Source: Megamerina dolium
Lineage: Eukaryota; Arthropoda; Insecta; Diptera; Megamerinidae
Assembly (NCBI GenBank): GCA_963854835.1
Contig: OY978525.1
Span: 104,638,417-104,702,416 of the forward strand
Reading direction: 5' to 3'
Length of the DNA stretch: 64,000 bases
The translations under genes were made by a program, and so were the position numbers. Positions 1 to 12,464 of this stretch are shown here, piece by piece. Below the pieces are notes generated by a model. The model saw nothing but the letters and a program-made list of their open reading frames with translations, searched no databases and had not been told where the DNA came from. Numbering within the stretch: the first letter of the stretch is position 1; each line of letters begins with the position of its first letter.

Positions 1-1398
1 TATATTGTAAGAATTTATGTACATAGCGAGTGTACATTATATTTATCAAATGGAAAACTCTTAAAAAAAAAAATCAAAAAATAGTATTTATCGCTTAAAG
101 TTTAATTTCAAAATTGCATATCTAATTTATTTATATGTGTGTGCGAACACATTTAACGCCACTGTAAATTGTAAAACGGCAAATTTTATAACCACATAAC
201 ATTACCGAAAAAGTAACTGAAACGGAAATTGGTAAAGGATTACACCAAATAAACAACCAAAAAATGCATAGAAACAACAACATGGTAGCAATGAGAAAAT
301 GCCGAAATTTTACAAACCCGATAACAACAACGACAACAACAAAACTGGACTTTCGAACAACAACAACAACAGCACCAACAACAATAACGACGATAGTTAT
401 AACAACTGAGAATATAACACTTCCAATATGTAGTCGCAGTTGTAACAGCAGGACTTAAGTAGAGTCTGCAAATAAGCCATAAAAAGAAGGCTGATTGGTT
501 GTTTTGTTCCCTTCTTCGTTCTATTTTTTTTTTTTCTCTCTGTATTACGGTTCAATTCAATGTCGAATGCAAACTTTTCATTTTGCATGAACAAAATACT
601 AGTAGGAAATGATATGAAAAAAAAGAAAATAAATATTGGAAAACTTTTTAATTTATATTTAAACTTTTGCATATAACAAATTTGATGAAAGAGACAAGGA
701 GTGAGAGACGAAGCAAGGTGGACAGAAAAAGTGCTGAAAAGAGGTGTTTATCTAATACTTTTTCTATATGCCTTATTTTTTGGGCAGATGCCGAAAATTC
801 TTGTATGCTCTCCCATATAAGGTGAGGTATTTCTATTTGTGAAAAGAATGTATTCAAACAACACTAATGGTGTCAGAATATATGTATGTACAATAACAAA
901 AAGACAAATAAAAAATCAACATATCGATATAAAGATAGCAACAAAGACCAAAGAGATGGCAGAGAAAAGAGAATTTGTTGAAAAAGTATCTTATTTTATC
1001 TGATGTCATATACTCGTACGAAAGTTTTCATTTTCTATAAATAAGTCTACGTAGATATAACTATTGGCATAAGTATGTGTACTTGTGTATAACTTAACAG
1101 AAAATTTCAATATTACACACCATATTTATTGGCATTATGGGGTGTTAAAGTATTTAAGAGATACTAATATTTATTAAGAAGCAAAATCCAAACTTCAAAA
1201 TATTTTAAAATAAATGTTGATATATAAATAATTACTTGGTTGCTTATTTCGATTTTTTTCCTTTACAACGCATTAAGAGTCATTTATTTCCTCTGACGGC
1301 GGGGCATTAAAAATCCCTATTGTTGACCGATTTTTCAATTTTATTAATTTAATTGGTATTGATTTTCTTCTTCTGAATCAAGACGGAAGACAACTTGT
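1..1398. other. Gene-free AT-rich DNA with CAA/ACA tract
   Basis: No gene or recognisable transposon is visible. At about 320-395 there is an imperfect CAA/ACA tract; the 64-codon frame over it (264-458) is only a Thr/Asn-rich translation of that repeat. The remainder is AT-rich with short poly-A and poly-T runs. Confidence 0.7.
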
Positions 1399-1605
1399 AA
1401 CGCGTGCCTTTGTTTTCCAGCTGGGGTAACACTCAGCCAGCCAGGGTAAACAAGAGGGCAGCGAAAAATTCTTGTTGTAGGAGGAAACCCGAATTACACA
1501 CTTACTGTCAAATTGACAGTAATATTACTGACACTAGAGTGTTCGGCTCGGATGATATACCTTTCGCGGTACAATTCCTACTTTTTATTATTCTTTTCGT
1601 TTACA
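1399..1605 (+). repeat. Dispersed repeat, copy A
   Basis: This stretch aligns, in opposite orientation, with 19805-19996. Shared landmarks in order are CGCGTGCCTTTGTTT, CAGCCAGGGT, AACAAGAGGG, TCTTGTTGTAGGAGGA, CACTAGA and GGCTCGG. By eye the copies are roughly 70% alike and the match stops on both sides, so this is a bounded old repeat. It is richer in GC than its surroundings. The class is not recognised; a solo LTR piece or a non-coding part of a transposon are possibilities. Confidence 0.6.
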
Positions 1606-2040
1606 AAATGAAGTTTTTACAATTAAAGTAAAAGAAAAAGAGGCTTTGAAGTTCAGAAAGAAAGAGGCTTTGAACCAGCGATCGAGCTGGTTGCTCCTGG
1701 TTTTGAAGTGGTCAAAGTGACTACTTAAGCAGAGTAGAAGGTTCGCAGCCGACTACCCGAAGCTCCCTTAGTTGGGATCACTTTAGGGCAAGAGCTCTTA
1801 TTTTCGCTCACCGTAGATGGATCTGCTTCAAAAGAGCACTAGTTGGTATTAATTCACCCAACGGGTCGTTGTTGCAATATTTTTACAACTGAAAAAAGAC
1901 GCTTCAATAGTGACTCTAACTGTCCGATCATATACGGAAGTCACTATTCTCGATTCTTGTTGGTTCACCATGATCTTTATCTATTAGACGCATGCTAAAC
2001 CAAACAAGAATTCTCATATTTGCTCCGTACGTTTGTCTTT
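1606..2040. other. Unassigned GC-richer block
   Basis: No gene recognised. The block 1640-1990 is visibly richer in G and C than its neighbours and starts with a short direct repeat (AAAGAGGCTTTGAA at about 1638 and 1663). It may belong to the same old element as the repeat at 1399-1605, but nothing in it identifies a family. Confidence 0.4.
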
Positions 2041-2109
2041 ATTTGCTTGTGCTTTTACCTTCATTCAATTAATTTACATTAACTGAATTAAAGGACAGCA
2101 CAAGCAAAT
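2041..2109. other. Long stem-loop (69 nt)
   Basis: ATTTGCTTGTGCT at 2041-2053 is perfectly complementary to AGCACAAGCAAAT at 2097-2109. Pairing continues inward imperfectly (CCTTCATTCAATTAAT against ATTAACTGAATTAAAGG), leaving a small terminal loop. The shape and size resemble a pre-miRNA hairpin, but an old inverted repeat is equally possible; expression cannot be judged here. Confidence 0.45.
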
Positions 2110-2629
2110 TGTTATGATTCGCTTGGTTGGAATGCGACTAATTCCGTCGTACGCACAAGGATATGTATAGCATATGGATTACAGATGAACAATCCAATGG
2201 TTAGGTAGTGTGCACTGGCTTTTTGTTTTCCCCGCAGTTTCAGCCCCGTGGGTTCGGATCGATCTACTAACCACTGGGTCACACTTACACCTCCAGACTA
2301 CCAGACGAACGCAACGCGAGAAAAGATAATTGCACACTTTTAGAGATAACATCTAACAAAGCACAAGGAAATAGAAATAATGCACCGACCTGTTATCGCA
2401 CCAGTACCAGCTGCCGGCTGGCTGTTCACTACCCGCCCTTCCATGGCTTATACGATATTATTTATAAGCCCCAATTACCAACACATTCACTACACCTTAG
2501 ATTTCAGGTCGGTTATAAGTAGTTTAATAACACATTTTAGAGATTCCTGGACCGAATATAAACAATTTCATATACAATATAAGGAAAAATAAAAATAACT
2601 TACGAAGTTATACACATTAGAAAATATAG
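2110..2629. other. Gene-free DNA
   Basis: Nothing recognisable as a gene. The 70-codon frame at 2380-2592 has no family features and is probably chance. Confidence 0.6.
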
Positions 2630-2795
2630 TATTTATAATATTTATAAAGTTTATCAGCAATATATATATATATATACATATATAATGTCTGTAATATATA
2701 TGTATATATATCTATAACTATATATGACGTATGAAGTAAGTATTTAAGAAAAGTGGAATTGTATAAACGGATGATCTTGCCAATGCATTTATCAA

Positions 2796-2828
<33 letters not shown>

Positions 2829-2945
2829 CGCACAATAAAGAGGTCAATAACCATATATATATATATATATATATATGTACATTACATATATCTATATACA
2901 TATGTCTATATATTATATATATATTACATATATTAATATATATTT
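2630..2945. repeat. TA/TATACA microsatellite cluster
   Basis: Several alternating TA runs (about 2661-2683, 2797-2829, 2853-2876) lie among TATACA and TATATC variants. The Tyr/Ile-rich frames on both strands here are translations of this repeat. Confidence 0.95.
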
Positions 2946-4244
2946 GGGAGAGCGATTTGATCTGCATGCAAACAAATTTTAATTAGTTACTCACGATATA
3001 TTCAGCAACACAGCGATTGAAGGCCTCCAACGTTGTTGTTGTAACTCGTTCTGCTCTCATGCTAAATGGGGGTTATGTATATATATATTTATGCTTAATA
3101 ATAATAAATCTCGTATAGTCTTTTCTCGATTTAGATCAACACCTTTTTTTTTTTTTTTTTTACTTTAATTTCATTTTCCTCTTGTCTTACTTTACTTTTT
3201 GTTACTATTTTTTTTAACTTTTAAACCATATGTATATACTTCGATATTATAGGTGTTTTATAAAACTTTAATATTCATTTTAAATTTCAGCTATATCGAC
3301 TATTCACTGTATTTTCGTATTAATTATTATACCGTATATGGTTATAGACTTAGGTTTTTTTTTTTGGTTTTTTTTTTTTCTTTTTCTTTTCTTTCTTCTC
3401 TTTTTTTTCTTAATATGTAGAATTAATATTAAATTAATTCATTTATAATAGTTTTCTAGGGTAAGAAAAAAACAAAAACTAATAAGAAAAAAAACGGACT
3501 CCCATCTGAAACGCGCCAAAATACTTATATAATATATATATACATAAGCGATGATATGACTGAGGTGGTGACGATGACTGCGATTCTGCATATGGGTGGC
3601 TCTATCTCTCATCTGCAAGATCACGTTCTCCTTTCTTTCTTTGTTGTTTTTTTTTTTTTTCCTTTTGTTGAGACTTCTCTCCAAGTCAGCGTTTACTTTC
3701 AGGTGACAGATGATACTCGAAATATCTTTTTATTAAGGCTCCGCGGTACAGATGTACATATGTGTATGCATATAGGATTGTGGTCTTTATATTATCAGAA
3801 GAAAATTTTGCCTCAATTTCGTAGGTGCTTTTAACCTTTACTTTTAACTTTATGTATATTTTTTTTCGATGTATTTTTATTTTAAAGCATATACTGTACT
3901 ATACTATGTTGAATTTATAGAAAAAAAACGAAGCCTTGCTCTGCACGACACATGTCTTCCTCACCAGAGTAAAAAACAGAAAGCAAAAGCAGGAAAAATG
4001 CAACGTCAAGCTCGATCTTCCGGAAATTGCAATTAGGCCCCACGTGCAATATTATTAAGAATAATTTCCCTATAATATATATAAAATTCCCTACAAAATT
4101 CACAATTGTATTAGAGTGGTATATTTTCTAAACAAGGTTGTATTATATGATTATTTTAAAATTTAAATATTTTTCGTTGTAAACTTCTGTTCAGTACAAA
4201 ATATACAAACTTAATTATACACCCCAAAGTGTGTGATGTACTTT
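2946..4244. other. Gene-free AT-rich DNA with T tracts
   Basis: Long T runs occur at about 3144-3162 and 3356-3420. Open frames at 3439-3834 are low-complexity (Lys- or Phe-rich) and overlap on opposite strands. No transposon or RNA gene is seen. Confidence 0.6.
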
Positions 4245-4314
4245 GGCGCGAGCGCTCTGTGGGTTTGTCCCACCACCAGACTCTGCCCACTCTGGTTCGA
4301 TCCCGGATCGCGAC
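4245..4314 (+). other. tRNA-like relic (possible SINE head)
   Basis: GGTTCGATCCC at 4294-4304 is a perfect match to the RNA polymerase III box B. It lies in a plausible T arm (TCTGG / TTCGATC / CCGGA) followed by TCGCGAC, which pairs at 6 of 7 positions with GGCGCGA at 4245-4251. Total length is 70 nt, close to a tRNA. The middle does not fold as a good D or anticodon arm; CCAGA...TCTGG forms a competing hairpin. It is followed by a T-rich tail. This fits a decayed tRNA or SINE head; it is not a functional tRNA gene. Confidence 0.4.
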
Positions 4315-7300
4315 ATGGATTTTTATTGCATTTTATTTTATTTATTTATTTTTTTTTTATTTCTTTATTTTTTTTTGTAATTATTTTTATTATTTTTTTC
4401 TATTATTAAATTTTAATATCATATAATTTGTAACGCGAATATGCGTATTCCAAACTGTATTCGGTTACAACATCTTTTCGAGTGGCTTCTTTCATTCGCT
4501 TGATATTACTGAACCAGATATGCTACTTGAATTTAAATCTTGCAACTATTTCAATAATTTCCGACCGATTACCAGTTCCACTTAATCACCCGATCTGTTC
4601 AATATACTTCCCAAATTGCATAATTGCACAATGAGAGCAAAACAATGTCATTTAGCAAAGTTGAATGAATTTTGTACAATTTGAATAGCGGACTGGACAC
4701 TACTGTGTATGGGTAATCCCTAGCAGAAGTGCCAAAAGTGGTTTTATATGATGATATAAATGATGATTGCAATCGATTACCTCCACAACAGCAACATTCA
4801 TAAAGCGATCTACTATTAAGAGCATGAACATTATTAATTATTTTAAATGTATAAATTACTTCTATCCAGGTAGATCTTTGAAATTAAATCACCCTAACCA
4901 TATTAGTAGTTAAGTATATTTATCATGCATACGATTACCCTAGACACAAGTACTCATACGCACTCTCAGGTTGCAATCACATGCCAATACAATACACACG
5001 TAATCGTAAATACAATAATTTCAATCATATCAAATTATGCACAAATAAACTGAATTGATACACTTACTTTGTCCCTCGCATTTAATGGATAAGTATTAGA
5101 TAAGTATTGACCAGGAAATTATCTAATATCAGCATAATCATAATGATTGCGTGATCATTATTATCAATAATATTGTAAACTGACAATGCAAATCATTAAA
5201 ATACTTACTCTGTATTCTCTTAGTACAACATCAAATATATGCAAGTCTATCAATTTTCAAACACACACACACACACACATATAAACATACACACAGCCAC
5301 ACATATGAATTATGTATGTATTTTGAGAATAGCTCGATATTGCGGAAGACCACAATCAATTGCCAAGTTGCCAATTATTGCTATTTGGTAAAATGGTAAT
5401 AGACACGTACACATACCAATGTATTTATATTGTACACATATTTACATATGATATGGCATATACAAATTGCAGTATGTTATCTCTACATATTTGAATTCTT
5501 GATATCAATAATGATGACGGTAATTGTATATAGGCATTGAGGTATTTGGTGTTTGTGCTCTATGTAGAAAAGCATCATATAGGAGGTACACATTATATTG
5601 ACCACAAGTGAAGCTTAAATACAATTGAATATCATGTTGAGAAGACAAGAGTAGGTATTTGACTTATAATATGATTTGTGAGAATTTTTAGTATGACAAA
5701 TATAAGATATTCATATCTCTCGTAGTATAAAATAATTGATATACATAGAGAGTGTTTTGGAATCAATTTATTATTGTACTATTTAAGCTAAAAGCCAATT
5801 AATTTCACATTATATAACAATATGAATGTCTCTTGAATAATAAAAATAAATATAAATCTCACGACCTATGCTTGATATCGCAATGACGCTACCCTTCCTC
5901 TGATAACTTTCTGACAAGCAATAACTATCGTTTTCTAAAATGACACTGTTTCCTCAGGGGTTTCCCCTTTTGTCTTAACACATGGAAATTTTTTGTTCAA
6001 TGAAAACAAATTAAAAAAAAAATTTTATTAGTTAGAAGTTAGTTAGAGAAGCTCAGTACATAGGCGCCTTAGAATGCCTGTGGTCAAATTACTAACTCAA
6101 TAGGACAAGATTTGGGTATTTGAACCTCCATTTAGGACGTCAAAAGGACTTTGAATCTTACAGATTAAGCCGAAACCAACAAAAATCACATCAAAGTAGA
6201 TTCAAACAACCAATAAGGAATAATATCTGGGCATTATGTGACAGTCAAAGGAAAAGATAATTCTTGAAATTTCCACCACTATTATGCACTAACACATTAA
6301 GTGATAATTTCGAATTAAAATTTAATGAAAAGCCCAAAGAATGTCACCACCTTATTCATCGTATGGCCTAGGTTGACTGAATTCTTTTTCCTTAAGTAAA
6401 ATTTTCACTTTGTGGAAGACATTACAAGCCGATTGAAGCCATCTAACGAAGATTGTTGAATTCTTTACCGGAATATGCATTTAAACAGCGTATTATTGTA
6501 TTTCAATGGCAGTCTATTTTGAACAGAATGCACATGTATACTCGTGTGTATATACACATGTTGCTAGCAACATCGGTACTCATCTATTTATTTGTATACA
6601 TTTCTGAATGTAACAAAGTGATTTTAATGGATTTAGTAATTTTGTAAGACGGAATTGCTGATTGTGCTGTTTAAATATGTTCAAATAATTGCAAACAGTA
6701 AATTTTAGCGTTGTCGATCGACAAGTAAAATGAGTAAATATATTTAATATTTACACGCACACTAAAATGTTGAAGAACAATGAGCATCTAAACAACGTTG
6801 AATAAAGATTTTCATTAAGAGTTTTAATAACGATAACAAACAATACAAAAAAAATTAAAAACTTCAATCTTAATGTCGAATTTCGCTTTCATTAAGATTT
6901 ATTTATCTATGTATATACAAAGACTGTAGTAGTAGTACAATTCATTGTTCTTAAAGACATTTTGTATTCAAATAATAATCATAATACGGAAAATATTTAT
7001 CCATTGAAGAAGCTCATCCTTTATAAAAACAATTATTCTAGTCTAGAGAGCATTATTGAAATTTTTTTCTATTCTTTTCACACTCGCAATCCTTCTCTCA
7101 ATATCTTTCATTCTATGTACCACATTAAAATACCCAAGACATATTATTACAATATTTATTATTCTTGTCGATAATGATGAATATCATAATTATGATGAAT
7201 ATGACAATGACAATATAGTCGAGTTGAGAATAAAGCAGTTAAGTTATACTAGACGACGTATTACAAATAAGTAGTAGACAAGAAGTTTTATACGACAGTT

Positions 7301-8105
7301 TATGTTAGCAGATAAATCGAAGGAAGAAATATGAGAAAAACAAGTAAGAGTAAGATCAGCTCATCTACTATATTCGTGCACACAATATATAAGAACAAAG
7401 GTATGTAGGTATAATGATTTGTCATTTGGGATATGCAAAAATTTTACACGCACATACATACATCAAGATATTTACAAGGTTAAGGATAATAATGACAGCA
7501 CAATGTTGACAACGGCGTCATTTGTACGTTATTTACAAACAGCATAAGTAATAGAGACGAATAAGGGAAATACCATTTTGTTCACGCTTAAGTGCATTAT
7601 AATGTACTATAATTCTTCTGTAGTAAATAGGTACGTAGATATATCCAAATCTAAATACATATACATATCTGATGGCATAAATGTTGATTTGTGGATTCTA
7701 AATACAATGTGAAATGTCTGAGAATTATAATGAAATAGACACCAAGAATTAGTGAGCTTCAAAAAGCTATTCTATTTCGCGACCTGAAGGATTTAGAGAA
7801 ATTATAATATAATATAATTATATTGACTTCTTGTTGCTGTTTTATTTGATCAAAATACAATAATTTTGAAGATAAAAAAATTGAACTAGTTTCAAATTAC
7901 TTAATTTTAGTATTCTGTTGGCATATTTCGACCCGAATGACTTTTTAATAAATTTTAAAATACTTCAAAATATACGCGAATATTACCTTAAGTCATTTGC
8001 CATCACAAGTCAAATTTTGACAATTTATCACTTGTGTGCATAATGTTCAGTTCACCATGTTTTTATCATAATTACGGATGTCAAAATGTAATCTAATCCA
8101 TCAAA
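4315..8105. other. Gene-free AT-rich DNA with CA microsatellite
   Basis: No gene, transposon or RNA gene is recognised in this 3.8 kb. There is an (AC)n run at 5261-5279. The short frames at 6453-6647 and 6962-7274 overlap in different phases and show no conserved motifs. Confidence 0.6.
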
Positions 8106-8988
8106 ATGGCAAAAACCTAGCAGTTATCAAAAGAAAAACTATCTCAAATCGTTATTTTCAAAAATTTGGTCATTCTATGAAAAAAATTACATAAATTGTG
8201 GCCGTTTCATTCAAAAAAATTCACAAAACCTTAACAAGATACGCTGAAACGAACTCATTTGTTGACAAAACACGTTCTGGTAGACCAAGAAAAACAAAGC
8301 CAAACACGATGATTGTATGTTACAAAGGACCAGCAAACGTTCCCGATTCACATCGGTTGGATGAAGTCGGTTTGTACGATCGAGCCGCTGTCAAAATGTC
8401 ATTATTGCCTCCTATAAATGTTCCAAATCGACTAAAATGGGCAAAAGAATATGTCCCTTGGTCGATGGAACAATGGAAACAGGTGTTATGGACCAATAAA
8501 TCCAAATTCTAAGTTTTCGGGAACAAATGGCGAATGTCCTGTCGTAGAAATCAAGTGAACGATATTATAACTGGATGTATTAAGCCTATAGTCAAGTTTG
8601 GAGGTGACAGTATGATGGTCTGGGCTAGATTTTGCTATGATGGTGTAATGCGGAAGTAACAGTATCACTGAATACTTCAGAACAACGTCATTCCATCTGG
8701 TGTAGGTTTGATAGCTGAGTGGTTCTTGTTTTAGCAAGATAATGGCCCTGAACATACATTCAAACTTTATACAAACTACATTAAATTGAAATAAGACCGC
8801 AGCACTTTTCAATTCTTGGAATAGTCACGAATCCCATGGAATTATTATGGGATGAGCTCGACGGAGAGGTTCGACAAATGTGTCAAACTAGCGAATCTCA
8901 TTAGTGTGAATATCTTCAGCGGGCTTGATAACAACTAAATATAACCAACAAAATTCGAAAAATTGGTGGACAACTATACCCAAAATTG
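8106..8988 (+). mobile_element. Tc1-like transposase relic
   Basis: This is a decayed DDE transposase of the Tc1 family. Seen in order: ATG at 8106 with a stop four codons later; KTRSGRPRK, the GRPR-type hook before the second DNA-binding helix; LKWAKEY; QVLWTNKSKF, where the first catalytic Asp (normally VLWSDESKF) is Asn; after a stop at 8510-8512, GGDSMMVWA; QDNGPEHT carrying the second Asp; and NPMELLWDEL with the final Glu. There are several stops and an internal deletion after the GRPR hook. No TIRs are identified. A truncated SINE abuts its 3' end at about 8989. The gene cannot make an active enzyme. Confidence 0.85.
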
Positions 8989-9203
8989 AACACTTGTGAC
9001 ATAACTTTTTCTGAGTTCTTTTTAGAAGCTTTTTCATGGCAAGTTGTTACTGTCGGAAAAATTGCCAATTGCTTGCCGACAGGTGGGTACCATTCGAAAG
9101 AAAAATCTTTTCGATATAAAATTTGTTATGCATCAGCCGGGTATTGAACCACGACCTACAGATCAGAAGGCGAACACACTAACCACTGAGCTACGGCACC
9201 CAC
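8989..9203 (-). mobile_element. tRNA-derived SINE, 3'-truncated
   Basis: A minus-strand copy of the SINE family seen complete at 57731-58093. The head, read on the minus strand from 9203, is GGGTGCCGTAGCTCAGTGGTT, with a box A-like TAGCTCAGTGG and box B-like GGTTCAATACC. The body shows the family sequences GCCGACAGGTGGGTACC and AGCTTTTTCATGGCAAG. About the last 140 bp of the 3' part is missing where it meets the Tc1 relic. Confidence 0.85.
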
Positions 9204-10389
9204 CCCACTGCACACAATAATCATTTATAAAATGAAATTTTTTAAAAACATGTTCATTAAAACGTAATAGGTAGGAACCAGGCGCAAAAAGGCATGAGTC
9301 TATGATCATAATAGGCTTTTAGGTTGCATACTTTTTGTGGTTTTGTGAAAAAAGTTCTCAAACTCAAAATATTCTCAATCAGACTTTAGTCTTTGTAGAG
9401 TTGAATCTTCTAAACAAATTGAAAAACATCCAAAGAAAAGACTGGATGTACCTGCAGTCTCTGCTGGAGCTAACTATAAGCAAGACAGGGCGATCTTCAG
9501 TAGCAATTACTGAAGCTACAATCAAATATCATCACCGAATGCATCCTTTAATTTCTATTGATTGCGAACTGAACGAGAATTACATCTTATAAGGTTACGT
9601 TAAATGAAAATATTAAAATTTATATATTTATGTTCAATGGAGCAAAGTATATGTTGTAAAATATTTAAAATTAACAACTTTTAATACGGAAAAACTAAAA
9701 TAAAATAAAATATTCATAATATAAACTTATAAATATTAATACATAAGTAGGGTTTGTAATAAAACAAAAACAAACAAAAAAAAAACCGTAATACAAAATT
9801 AATAAAAATAAATACAAAATTAGGAGAAACAGAAAAAGACAAATAATATGTAAAAAGCAAATATAAAGCAAAGCAATTACAAGCAATTAGCATATTATTC
9901 AACAAAAACACAAAACCTGATGACCTTTGAATGCTAAAATGTTATTATTACACAGAAAAAACAACAACAACTCACAATATGTATACACATACACATGCAT
10001 ATAAATATGTATATTTGTAGATACACATATATGTACATACATATGTAGTTGTAAATGCATTGGACCCGAAAGCATGAACAAATAAAACAGAAATGCTTTG
10101 ATTAGAAAACTTCATTATGACCACAGCGAATGAGCTTACAATCGGACAAATGTACAAATAAATGAATGAAGGAATGAATGTATGAACTAAAGACATATAT
10201 ACAATACATAGACATACATATAAATAGAAGGACTATGTTGAAAAAATTGAGTATTTTTCAAATGATTATCTGGGGAATAGATTTTATCATACACTCAAGT
10301 TTCGCAACATCAGCTGGAATCCATGTTCCATGGACCATGGATACTGGTCCTCTTTGCGAATGAAACTGAGTACGTTCACAACAGGAGCC
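9204..10389. other. Gene-free AT-rich DNA
   Basis: The 85-codon frame at 9335-9592 is the only non-repetitive frame and matches no family I know. At 10319-10342 is a near-palindrome (ATCCATGTTCCATGGACCATGGAT read in two halves of 12, 22 of 24 positions symmetric). Otherwise AT-rich filler with a CA/TA stretch near 9980-10040. Confidence 0.5.
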
Positions 10390-11432
10390 CTTTTATTTTC
10401 TCGGGATCTAGTCGATCATGGTGGAAAATTTGCATTCTTGTTTTTGCCAAATAGAGCCGACATTCCCTATCGTCAAGAATGTGGATTTTAGTGAGGTGTA
10501 TTAATGTCCTATTTTCTGATATTTGTCTTGCACATATTGCGCAGTTCCCTATTGTAAGTGTAAGGCCTAAGCAACCCTTTGGCTTGGCGAAGTTTTTGTA
10601 TCTCTTCCCAGTGGGATACTCTGAGACTATGCTCCCATTTGTTCACCTCCGTTTTAGCCTCTGCCCAGTTGATAGCACAGTATGGCTCTGGGCCTGTAAA
10701 GTTTGCTTTGTTCACCTTCGTTTTAGCCTCCGACGAGTTGATACCACAGTATGGCTCTGGGTCTGTAACGTTTGCTGCAGAAACGGCCCTGGTCAGATCA
10801 TAAGCAATTTCATTTCACTCAATCCCAGAATGGTCCGGGACCCAACAGAGTACAAACTTATTCGTTCTACCTAGGGATTTAATGTTACTAAAACATTTCT
10901 CCACTAGCTTTTACTCCAAAGAATAAGACGCTAGTGCGTTTAATGCAGCTTGACTATCTGAATAGATAGCTATGTGTGCGCCTTTGATGCCTCTTTCCAG
11001 ATTTATCCTCGCGCAGATCGAAATTGCTTGAATTTCGACCTGAAAGACGCTAGGCCAGTCGTCCATTGGCTCTGAAATTTTGGTGTTGGGTCCATAGACC
11101 CCTGCACCAACTCCAGTATCCAGTGTTTGACCCATCAGTGAACCATTCTATATTTCTAGCATCGACCCAAGGTTCTTCAATGTTCAATTCATCACGGTCT
11201 GAAATAATGATCATATAATCTCTTACTGAACCGATAATATCTCTGAAGATATTAATATGACCAAAGTCATGAAGTTGTTTTGCTGACAAGATTTGCAAGA
11301 TTTCAACGCACTTCTAGCAGCACATTGCCTTACAAAGATGTGCAGAGGGAATAATCCTATTATCGCTTCAATAGCAGATGTTGGACAGTTTCGCATGGCA
11401 ACCGTGATATAAAAATAATAATGACATCGAAG
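10390..11432 (-). mobile_element. LOA/I-like LINE, RNase H and C-terminal relic
   Basis: Read on the minus strand, the pieces follow LINE ORF2 order: AMRNCPTSAIEAIIG (linker typical after the reverse transcriptase, about 11400), WFTDGS (first RNase H Asp, about 11140), GVGAGVYGPN, VFQVEIQAI (Glu), YSDSQAALNAL (second Asp), CWVPDHSGIE (His region), DLTRAVSAANVTDPEPYC and RVSHWEEIQKLRQAKGLLRP. An RNase H domain after the RT excludes Jockey and favours the LOA or I groups. At least three frameshifts and an in-frame stop after HSGIE show it is dead. The reverse transcriptase itself is absent upstream of 11432. The last 100 bp (10390-10490) may hold a decayed zinc-knuckle end. Confidence 0.85.
10638..10775 (-). 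repeat. 69-bp in-frame tandem duplication inside the LINE
   Basis: Units 10638-10706 and 10707-10775 are adjacent, equal in length (23 codons) and alike at roughly 85% by eye. They encode NVTDPEPYCGINSSEAKTK and NFTGPEPYCAINWAEAKTE. A single unit is expected in related LINEs. Confidence 0.85.
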
Positions 11433-12430
11433 CATGCTATTACATGCACTTCACAATTTATCATGGCCAATATTATTTAGATTGATCAATTCATTTCGGT
11501 GCTTAGATATGACGGAACACTATCTACTTCGGATGAGAGATTGCTTGGAGTTTACGTTGATGATTTCAATTCGTATAAATTTCAAAAATTTTATATTAAA
11601 CTTGGAAGAGGTTTTTATTAAATTTTAGATGGTGTCAAACGAGTGACAAATGTAGGGCTTAGCTTTTAGTGCTTTGAGGTTTTAGAGCTACTCGTTTCTA
11701 CTTAATTAGTCTTTAACTTTAACTGATCACGTGTAGATTATGTCTCTAGTCAAAATGGTATTATATCATTACACCATTATACATTTTTAAATTAACAATT
11801 AAATGAAAATAGACTCCAAATAATTGAGTAAGAACTCCAATGTAATTTCGTTCCTTTGATTGTTATAATATTAATATATTTAATATCTTACCTCAATGGA
11901 ATAATGAAAGGAGCGTATTGGAGCAGAAAATCGGGCTATGCGCAGTTGAAAACCTGGTCGAAGAAAGCTGGAACGCTATTTCGAGGTATACGGAATGCGT
12001 ACTCAGAAGAAAGAAGCGTGACCGGGACGCAGGTCAAAACGAGTGAAGTAATACTACCGTGGTTCCGGGGTAGGTTTAAAGGTTCTTGATGGAGGGGGAA
12101 GTTTTTTAGTGTCTGCGACGACACACTCTGTAATTGTGACGATAGTTACGGGTCAGTGTATCAGCAAGATATCTCGATTTTGTAAGAAAAAAAAATCATA
12201 ATGATGGAAAACAATACCTTATATATCGATATTTTAAGCATTGAAGGAATAAACTAATCCGGAAATTCTTTTTATCACAGTCGTTCACGCAGTGTTTGGT
12301 ATTGGTAATGTAGTTTGTCGTATTATATTGATTTTGCATACAATCACCCATACATGCTTATACATTTATATAAACATATGTACATATGTATTGCAATGTA
12401 ACAAACCGCAATAGCAATAGTAATATAATA
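11433..12430. other. Gene-free DNA with a GC-richer block
   Basis: No recognised gene. The block 11900-12150 is richer in GC and holds a 77-codon frame (11856-12089) without known motifs; it looks like a fragment of an unidentified repeat. Confidence 0.4.
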
Positions 12431-12464
12431 GCAGTAGTAGTAGTAGTAATACTAGTAGTAGTAG
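12431..12464. repeat. (TAG)n microsatellite
   Basis: Imperfect TAG/GTA trinucleotide run interrupted once. A GTT run follows at 12602-12620 and CAGC/AAGC repeats at about 12880-12925. Confidence 0.9.

Noticed and set aside
264..458. Thr/Asn-rich 64-codon frame at the start
   Set aside because: Translation of a CAA/ACA repeat; no supporting features.
2225..2290. Possible tRNA-like sequence (CCCAGTGGTTAG and GGTTCGGATC)
   Set aside because: The box A-like and box B-like parts are on opposite strands, so no tRNA-like gene can be formed.
9335..9592. 85-codon non-repetitive frame
   Set aside because: No family resemblance, and no neighbouring exon or transposon in register; length is within chance expectation.
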